Made by a program: the position numbers and the translations under genes
Assembly (NCBI GenBank): GCA_005884745.1
Contig: VAZU01000053.1
Location: 18,880 to 29,527, forward strand
DNA length: 10,648 bases
Source: Alphaproteobacteria bacterium
GTDB lineage: Bacteria; Pseudomonadota; Alphaproteobacteria; Rhizobiales; Xanthobacteraceae
Direction: 5' to 3'
Notes under the pieces: model-generated
The model's input: only the letters and a program-made list of their open reading frames with translations
What the model was told of the DNA's origin: nothing
The model's database searches: none
Shown: piece by piece, positions 6,371 to 10,648 of the stretch
Numbering within the stretch: position 1 is the first letter of the stretch
Layout: each line of letters opens with the position of its first letter

Positions 6371-6485
6371 CCCTCCCCGGAAGGGGAGGGTCGGCGCGAC
6401 GCGCGAGCGTCGAGCCGGGGTGGGGTCCTCTCTCATTTCGCCCCACCCGCCGCGCGGAGCGCGGCGACCTCCCCTCCGGGGAGGT
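6371..6485. repeat. Intergenic palindromic repeat element, same type as in uvrC
   Basis: A 115-bp structured element fills nearly all of the 127-bp gap between two converging genes and ends one base before the ilvE stop codon. The left palindrome is CCCTCCCC (6371-6378) with GGGGAGGG (6383-6390). The right palindrome is ACCTCCCC (6467-6474) with GGGGAGGT (6478-6485). An inner inverted pair, GGGTGGGG (6418-6425) with CCCCACCC (6441-6448), allows the whole to fold as hairpins in either strand's RNA. The terminal palindromes share their core with those inside uvrC. It could serve as a bidirectional terminator or mRNA 3'-end stabiliser; that is inference. Confidence 0.7.
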
Positions 6486-6486
6486 A

Positions 6487-7371
6487 TCACGCCGCGGCGG
6501 CCCTCGGCTGCACCTCGGCCGTGTAGTCTTCCATCAATTGCTTGGTGATGCTGCCCGGCTTGAAGCGCCAATCGGCGATCTCCGCGACCGGCGTGACTTC
6601 GGCCGCGGTTCCGGTGATGAAGCACTCGGAAAATTTCGAGAGCTCGTCGGGCGAAATTTTTCGCTCGATCACCTCGATGCCGCGCCGCCGGGCGAGCTCG
6701 ATCACGGTCTGCCGGGTGATGCCGTCGAGGAAGCAATCCGGGGTCGGCGTGTGGATGCGGCCGTCCTGGATGAACAAGATATTGGCGCCGGTGCATTCGG
6801 CGACGAGCCCGCGCCAGTCGAGCATCATGGCGTCGGCATAGCCCTTGCGCTCGGCCTGATGCTTGGAAATGGTGCAGATCATGTACAGGCCCGCGGCCTT
6901 GGCCTTGGCCGGGATCGTCGCCGGATCGGGCCGGCGATATTGCGCGAGATCGAGCCGCAGCCCTTTGAGCCGCTGCGCGGGATCGAAATAGCTCGGCCAT
7001 TCCCAGGTCGCGATGGCGAGATGGATCTTGTTGTGCTGGGCCGAGACGCCCATCATCTCCGAGCCGCGCCAGGCGACCGGGCGCACGTAGGCGTCCTTCT
7101 GTGCGTTGCGCTCCAGCACCTGATGCTTGGCGGCGTCGATCTCCGCGACCGAATACGGGATTTCGAAGTCGAGCAGCTCGGCGGATTTTTTCAGCCGCTC
7201 CGAATGTGCGGTCGAGCGGAAGATCACGCCGCCGTAGGCCCGCTCACCCTCGAACACGCAGCTCGCGTAATGCAGCCCGTGGGAAAGCACGTGCAGCGTC
7301 GCGCCGGCCCATGGCACCAGCTTGCCGTCGTACCAGATGAAGCCGTCGCGTCGGTCGAAGGGCTGTTCCAT
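6487..7371 (-). CDS. ilvE: Branched-chain amino acid aminotransferase
   Basis: A 294-residue fold-type IV PLP aminotransferase. It interconverts Leu, Ile and Val with their 2-oxo acids using glutamate/2-oxoglutarate in the cytoplasm. Seen: IWYDGKLVPWAGATLHVLSHGLHYA, FEGERAY, the region IPAKAKAAGLYM with the probable PLP lysine K158, AECTGANILF with E192 (binding the pyridine nitrogen), and FITGTAAEVTPV for the phosphate. The length is normal. Start 7371 is chosen because GGAGGAG on the minus strand lies 6 nt upstream; an in-frame ATG at 7419 would add 16 residues with no such site. D-amino-acid transaminase and aminodeoxychorismate lyase share the fold, but the blocks fit the bacterial IlvE group. 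It is divergent from the MarR-type gene with a 260-bp spacer and converges on the propeller gene. Confidence 0.92.
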   Translation of the reverse strand: MEQPFDRRDGFIWYDGKLVPWAGATLHVLSHGLHYASCVFEGERAYGGVIFRSTAHSERLKKSAELLDFEIPYSVAEIDAAKHQVLERNAQKDAYVRPVAWRGSEMMGVSAQHNKIHLAIATWEWPSYFDPAQRLKGLRLDLAQYRRPDPATIPAKAKAAGLYMICTISKHQAERKGYADAMMLDWRGLVAECTGANILFIQDGRIHTPTPDCFLDGITRQTVIELARRRGIEVIERKISPDELSKFSECFITGTAAEVTPVAEIADWRFKPGSITKQLMEDYTAEVQPRAAAA

Positions 7372-7476
7372 GACGTTCTCCTCCGGGAAACCAAATCGTT
7401 CTCGCCGGTTCACCCGCAATCCGACCGGGCCGATCCGGCAGCATCATAATCCTTTGCGGCCCGCTCGGACCCCCAT

Positions 7477-7536
7477 GCCCGCGAAGCCGGGCGGTTTTGC
7501 GTCGGGACGGAACTCCCGATATGGTCGAGCCGCCCG
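7477..7536. promoter_or_regulatory. Nested inverted repeats in the ilvE/marR divergent region
   Basis: CGGGCGG (7488-7494) is perfectly complementary to CCGCCCG (7530-7536), and inside it TCGGGA (7502-7507) is complementary to TCCCGA (7514-7519), giving a nested stem. The outer left arm can alternatively pair with GCCCG at 7477-7481. On the minus strand this lies about 105-165 nt upstream of ilvE and could be in its leader. A TATGAT on the minus strand (7448 to 7443) is a possible -10 for ilvE, without a matching -35. GC-rich DNA forms such stems by chance, so the functional claim is weak. Confidence 0.25.
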
Positions 7537-7622
7537 AGGGCAGGCCCTTCGCCGGACGGGTGAGCCACGCCCCGCACGATCCTTTCGCAAAAGCGCCGCC
7601 TTTGGTAACAATCAGACCGAAA

Positions 7623-7643
7623 TATGTCAATATGGCTGACGTA
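7623..7643. promoter_or_regulatory. Dyad TAyGTCA-N7-TGACrTA over the marR start codon
   Basis: TATGTCA (7623-7629) and TGACGTA (7637-7643) form an inverted repeat with one mismatch per arm and a 7-bp spacer. It lies in a locally AT-rich patch (about 7600-7635) and spans the proposed ATG of the MarR-type gene at 7632. A 21-bp dyad is the right size for a MarR-family dimer, and such regulators commonly bind next to their own gene. Autoregulation is inference. Confidence 0.35.
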
Positions 7644-8174
7644 ACTGCCCTGCCCGCGAGCCGGACGGCCGGCGCCGAGCCCGGCCGCCCCGGGGCGACG
7701 GATGAGCCCATTTGGGATGTCATCGAGCTGTTGTTCTTCGCCTATCGGGACTTCGTCGGCGATCCCGACGAGGTCTTGGCCAAGTTCGGTTTCGGCCGCG
7801 CGCACCATCGCGTGCTGCATTTCGTCAACCGACATCCGGGCATGAAGGTTGCCGATCTGTTGGAGCTCTTGCGGATCACCAAACAGTCGCTCGGCCGCGT
7901 GCTCCGCGAGCTCGTCGAGCAAGGCTACGTGGTGCAGAAGGCCGGCGAGAACGATCGTCGGCAGCGCCTGCTCCACGTCACGTCGAAGGGCGAGGCGCTT
8001 GCCATGCGGCTGGCGAAGCTGCAGACCGAGCGGATCCTGCGCGCGCTCGGCGACACGCCCGGCGCCCATGAGGCGGTGCGGCGATTTCTTGCGGCCATGA
8101 TCGAGCCCAAGCAACGCCAGGCCGTGCTGGGCCTGATCGCGCGCGCCGACCGCATCCGGCGCTTGCGCCGGTGA
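7632..8174 (+). CDS. petP: MarR-family transcriptional regulator (PetP type)
   Basis: A 180-residue winged helix-turn-helix regulator. Seen: an N-terminal dimerisation helix (IWDVIELLFFAYRDFVGDPD, about 27-46), wHTH about 72-118 with recognition helix KQSLGRVLRELVEQGY (84-99), wing DRRQRLLHVTSKG (108-120), and a C-terminal helical hairpin used for dimerisation. It resembles PetP, the MarR-family protein encoded with the response regulator PetR in Rhodobacter capsulatus and many rhizobia; the symbol is from recalled resemblance and context. No ligand can be inferred. Start 7632 lacks a Shine-Dalgarno; in-frame upstream ATGs (7497, 7521) would add an unconserved-looking tail. A dyad overlaps this start. 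It is 19 bp upstream of the response regulator and probably co-transcribed with it. Confidence 0.8.
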   Translation: MADVTALPASRTAGAEPGRPGATDEPIWDVIELLFFAYRDFVGDPDEVLAKFGFGRAHHRVLHFVNRHPGMKVADLLELLRITKQSLGRVLRELVEQGYVVQKAGENDRRQRLLHVTSKGEALAMRLAKLQTERILRALGDTPGAHEAVRRFLAAMIEPKQRQAVLGLIARADRIRRLRR

Positions 8175-8193
8175 ACGCGGGTCGAGGCGAACC

Positions 8194-8898
8194 ATGGCGC
8201 GTGCGCTTTCCGCCCCATCCGATGCCGCCCCGCACCTTCTGGTCGTCGACGACGACCGCCGGATCCGCGATCTCTTGCTTCGCTTCCTGCTGGCCGAAGG
8301 CTATCGGGTGACGACGGCGGAGACCGCCGCGGAGGCGCGCGCCAAGCTCGGCGGGCTGAGCTTCGATCTGTTGATCCTCGACGTCATGATGCCGGGCGAG
8401 ACCGGCTTCGAGCTTGCCCGCGCCATCCGCGTCTCCTCCGGCGTGCCGATCCTGATGCTGACCGCGCGCGACGAAGCGGAGAACCGCATCAAGGGCCTCG
8501 AGCTCGGCGCCGACGATTATCTGGCCAAGCCGTTCGAGCCGCGCGAGCTGTTGCTGCGCATCGCCAACATCCTCAAGCGGCAGTTGCCGGCAGGCCCGCC
8601 GATCGAGTCGGTGCGCTTCGGCGATTTCGTGTTCCACATCGGCCGCGGCGAGCTGCGCCGCGGCGAGGAGATCGTGCATCTGACCGACCGCGAGCGCGAA
8701 ATGCTGGGCGCGCTGACCGCAAAGCCCGGCGAGACCGTGTCGCGCCTGGCGCTGGCCGGCAACGGCCCCGGCGTCAACGAGCGCGCGGTGGACGTGCAGG
8801 TCAATCGCCTGCGCCGCAAGATCGAGCGCGATCCCGCCAACCCGCTGATCGTGCAGACCGTGCGCGGCATCGGCTATCGGCTGATGGTCGCACCATGA
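8194..8898 (+). CDS. petR: OmpR-family response regulator (PetR type)
   Basis: A 234-residue DNA-binding response regulator. Receiver domain (about 14-130): acidic triad D19-D20-D21 (VVDDD), phospho-acceptor D63 in LLILDVMMPG, switch T90 in LMLTARD, and K112 in DDYLAKPFEPREL. The effector is an OmpR/PhoB winged helix (about 143-232): IVHLTDREREML, ERAVDVQVNRLRRKIE (recognition helix) and TVRGIGYRLM (wing). It looks fully functional. The combination with an upstream MarR-type gene and the wording of the receiver match PetR, first found as needed for cytochrome bc1 expression in R. capsulatus; whether that role applies here is unknown. GAGGCGA before the ATG is a modest ribosome-binding site. 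Its stop overlaps the kinase start by 4 bp (ATGA), implying translational coupling with its probable partner. Confidence 0.9.
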   Translation: MARALSAPSDAAPHLLVVDDDRRIRDLLLRFLLAEGYRVTTAETAAEARAKLGGLSFDLLILDVMMPGETGFELARAIRVSSGVPILMLTARDEAENRIKGLELGADDYLAKPFEPRELLLRIANILKRQLPAGPPIESVRFGDFVFHIGRGELRRGEEIVHLTDREREMLGALTAKPGETVSRLALAGNGPGVNERAVDVQVNRLRRKIERDPANPLIVQTVRGIGYRLMVAP

Positions 8899-10283
8899 CC
8901 ACGCTCGACGTCGGGCTCGCGACCCTGCGCTCGGCGGCGAGCCGCGTGTTCGAGCTCTACGACCGCATCGGCCAGTGGCTCAAGGGCTTCATGCCGAAGG
9001 GCCTCTACGGCCGTTCGCTGCTCATCATCGTCACCCCGATGGTGATTCTGCAGTCGGTGGTCGCCTTCGTGTTCATGGAACGGCATTGGAACACGGTGAC
9101 GCGGCGGCTCTCGGCCGCGGTGACCCAGGACATCGCCGCCGTCATCGACGTCTACAAGAGCTATCCGCAGGACGCCGAGCGCACCACGATCCGGCGCATG
9201 GCCCAGGAACGGCTCGGGCTCGTCGTCGACTTCCTGCCCGGCACCGACCTGCCGCCGCCCGGGCCAAAACCGTTCTTCTCGCTGCTCGACCAGGCGCTCT
9301 CGGTGCAGATCCGCCAGCAGATCGGCCGCCCGTTCTGGATCGACACCGTCGGGCGCTCGTCGATCGTCGAGATCCGCATCCAGCTCGACGACACCGTGAT
9401 GCGGGTGTTCGCCCGGCGCAACGCCGCCTACGCCTCCAATTCCCATATTTTCCTGCTGTGGATGGTCGGCACGTCGCTGGTGCTGCTCGCCGTCGCCATC
9501 CTGTTCCTGCGCAACCAGATCCGTCCGATCCTTACGCTCGCCGACGCCGCCGAGGCATTCGGCAAGGGCCGCGACGTGCCGGGCTTCCGTCCGCGCGGGG
9601 CGAGCGAAGTGCGGCGCGCGGCGCTGGCCTTTGTCGAGATGAAGCGCCGCGTCGAGCGCACGATCGAGCAGCGCACCACCATGCTGGCCGGCGTGTCGCA
9701 CGACCTGCGCACGCTCCTGACGCGCTTCAAGCTCGAGCTCGCCTTGATCGACGACAGTCCCGAGGTCGACGCCTTGCGCCGCGACGTCGACGAAATGGCG
9801 CGCATGCTCGAGGCCTATCTCGCCTTCGCGCGCGGCGATGCCGGTGAGCAGTCGGCGCCGACCGACATGGCCGCGTTTTTGGAGGATCTCAAGACCGACG
9901 CCGAGCGTCAGGGCCACCGGACCAGCGCGGCGTTCCACGGCCAGCCGCTCGTCACCGTGCGGCCCGCCGCGTTCCGCCGCTGTCTTGCCAATCTGGTCTC
10001 CAATGCGGCGCGCTTCGCGCGCTCGATTGCGATCACCGGGCATCGCGATCATCGCTGGCTGACCATCACGGTGGACGACGATGGGCCCGGCATTCCGGCC
10101 CGCATGCGCGAGGAGGTGTTCAAGCCGTTTCTGCGGCTCGACGACGCGCGCAACCAGGACGAAGGCGGCACCGGGCTCGGATTGGCGATCGCCCGCGACA
10201 TCGCCCGCTCCCATGGCGGCGACATTTTGCTCGGCGACAGCCCGCTGGGCGGGCTGCGGGCGACCGTGCGGGTCCCGGTGTAA
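8895..10283 (+). CDS. EnvZ-like membrane sensor histidine kinase
   Basis: A 462-residue transmembrane kinase, probably the partner of the preceding response regulator. Seen: cytoplasmic N-terminus (1-38); TM1 about 40-61; a periplasmic sensor domain about 62-183 without a recognisable named fold; TM2 about 184-205; HAMP-like segment about 206-258 (RNQIRPILTLADAAEAFGKG); H-box AGVSHDLRTLLTRFKLEL with H269; N-box LANLVSNAARFA (N366, N370); G1 VDDDGPGIP; F-region VFKPFLRLDDAR; G2 GGTGLGLAIA. All catalytic motifs are present. The H-box has Leu274 where EnvZ has Pro (RTPLT). The organisation resembles EnvZ, but the stimulus is unknown. Transcription probably ends at the hairpin 12 bp downstream. 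Confidence 0.9.
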   Translation: MTTLDVGLATLRSAASRVFELYDRIGQWLKGFMPKGLYGRSLLIIVTPMVILQSVVAFVFMERHWNTVTRRLSAAVTQDIAAVIDVYKSYPQDAERTTIRRMAQERLGLVVDFLPGTDLPPPGPKPFFSLLDQALSVQIRQQIGRPFWIDTVGRSSIVEIRIQLDDTVMRVFARRNAAYASNSHIFLLWMVGTSLVLLAVAILFLRNQIRPILTLADAAEAFGKGRDVPGFRPRGASEVRRAALAFVEMKRRVERTIEQRTTMLAGVSHDLRTLLTRFKLELALIDDSPEVDALRRDVDEMARMLEAYLAFARGDAGEQSAPTDMAAFLEDLKTDAERQGHRTSAAFHGQPLVTVRPAAFRRCLANLVSNAARFARSIAITGHRDHRWLTITVDDDGPGIPARMREEVFKPFLRLDDARNQDEGGTGLGLAIARDIARSHGGDILLGDSPLGGLRATVRVPV

Positions 10284-10294
10284 AGGCCTCGTAT

Positions 10295-10313
10295 CCCGGG
10301 CGCAGCGCCCGGG
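10295..10313 (+). terminator. Strong hairpin after the histidine kinase gene
   Basis: CCCGGGCG and CGCCCGGG form a perfect 8-bp stem with a CAG loop, starting 12 bp after the kinase stop. There is no T-tract, so Rho-independent termination is not proven, but the position fits an operon end. It may also be a fragment of a palindromic repeat. Confidence 0.45.
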
Positions 10314-10330
10314 GCCATTCATCACAACTT

Positions 10331-10449
10331 CGTCATTCCGGCCGAGCGCGAGAGCGCGAGAGCCGGAACCCATGACCGCGGCGTAACCTATGGGACGGTG
10401 GTCATGGATCCCGGCTCACGCTCGCCTTGCTCGCGTGCCCGGGATGACG
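10331..10449. repeat. Second-family palindromic repeat element
   Basis: A 119-bp element with complementary ends: CGTCATTCCGG at 10331-10341 against CCCGGGATGACG at 10438-10449, with slight mismatch. An inner perfect pair is CCATGACC (10370-10377) with GGTCATGG (10400-10407), flanked by GGAACC and GGATCC. Between the arms are CGAGAGCGCGAG-like and ACGCTCGCCTTGCTCG-like tracts. From recall, elements starting with CGTCAT and ending with ATGACG are scattered between genes in Bradyrhizobium relatives. It differs in sequence from the CCCTCCCC-type elements in this window. It lies between the kinase gene and a converging minus-strand gene and contains no supported ORF. Confidence 0.65.
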
Positions 10450-10475
10450 GCAGAGACTGGGGAGGGCGGACGCCC

Positions 10476-10648
10476 TCACACCGCGACCGGCTCTTCGCCG
10501 GGCCGAGGCTCCTCGCGGTCGCGCCGGCGCCAGCGCCGACCCGGGCGCAGGCGCGTGAGCACCGAGGCGATTCCGCAGACATCGTCGAGCAACGCGCCGT
10601 AGCGCGCGCCGCGGGCGAGCTCGCGGTCGAGCGCCGCCATGGTGCGCG
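10476..10648 (-). CDS. Unidentified protein, C-terminal part
   Basis: A minus-strand frame, open from the window edge to a TGA at 10476-10478. Its last 54 codons from an internal ATG (10640) encode MAALDRELARGARYGALL, a DDVCGIASVLTRLRPG stretch, then a very basic RRWRRRDREE and an acidic Pro-rich tail ending in PVAV. The codons show the strong G/C third-position bias of the neighbouring real genes, whereas the overlapping frame in the opposite register does not read like a protein; this is why I call it coding. The frame stays open upstream of the ATG, so the gene probably extends beyond the window. I do not recognise the family. It converges on the PetR/kinase operon across the repeat element. 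Confidence 0.55.
   Translation of the reverse strand, partial: RTMAALDRELARGARYGALLDDVCGIASVLTRLRPGRRWRRRDREEPRPGEEPVAV

Noticed and set aside
6361..6490. CRISPR-like array or transposon end
   Set aside because: The repeats are palindromic pairs within single elements, not regularly spaced direct repeats; there is no cas gene and no transposase.
5968..7449. A 493-codon plus-strand frame across the propeller gene, the repeat and antisense ilvE
   Set aside because: It spans a palindromic repeat and two real genes in other frames; its translation is basic and low-complexity with no motif.
8874..10373. A 499-codon minus-strand frame opposite the histidine kinase
   Set aside because: It is a GC-bias shadow: low-complexity His/Arg/Asp/Glu-rich translation with no family signature, exactly antisense to a kinase with all motifs intact.

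Overview
The window is GC-rich, gene-dense chromosomal DNA from an alphaproteobacterium. It is most likely from the Hyphomicrobiales/Rhizobiales near the Bradyrhizobium/Rhodoplanes group. That placement rests on protein style, the Omp25/31-type porin, the uvrC-pgsA-moaD-moaE order, the PetP/PetR-type regulators beside ilvE, and two kinds of roughly 110-120 bp palindromic repeats. It is inferred from recall of these families, not from a search.

Layout, left to right. The 3' end of rlmJ (+) is followed by a 205-bp gap and a cold-shock protein gene (+). Its leader contains a perfect 9-bp complement to the ribosome-binding site. A small outer-membrane beta-barrel gene (-) converges on it. After a 321-bp divergent intergenic region comes a plus-strand cluster: uvrC, pgsA, moaD, moaE and a secreted beta-propeller of the virginiamycin-B-lyase-like family. 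The last junctions are ATGA-type overlaps (pgsA/moaD and moaE/propeller). ilvE (-) converges on this cluster, with a 115-bp palindromic repeat filling the gap. Divergent from ilvE is a plus-strand regulatory operon: a MarR-family regulator (PetP type), an OmpR-family response regulator (PetR type) and an EnvZ-like sensor kinase. A strong hairpin, a second type of palindromic repeat and the 3' end of an unidentified minus-strand gene close the window.

How the genes work together. Most of the window is housekeeping: rRNA methylation, nucleotide excision repair, phosphatidylglycerol synthesis, molybdopterin synthase (MoaD plus MoaE, both subunits adjacent) and branched-chain amino acid metabolism. 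The MarR/OmpR/EnvZ trio is a self-contained signalling unit.

I see no mobile element with a transposase, no CRISPR array, no tRNA or rRNA gene and no obvious new defence system. The most interesting signals are: (i) mutually exclusive base-pairings in the cold-shock mRNA leader that would expose or hide the ribosome-binding site; (ii) an in-frame 111-bp palindromic element inside uvrC, between two catalytic aspartates, resembling the intergenic element 3 kb downstream; (iii) a histidine kinase whose H-box proline is replaced by leucine; (iv) a symmetric dyad lying over the start codon of the MarR gene; and (v) an exported propeller protein translationally coupled to moaE.
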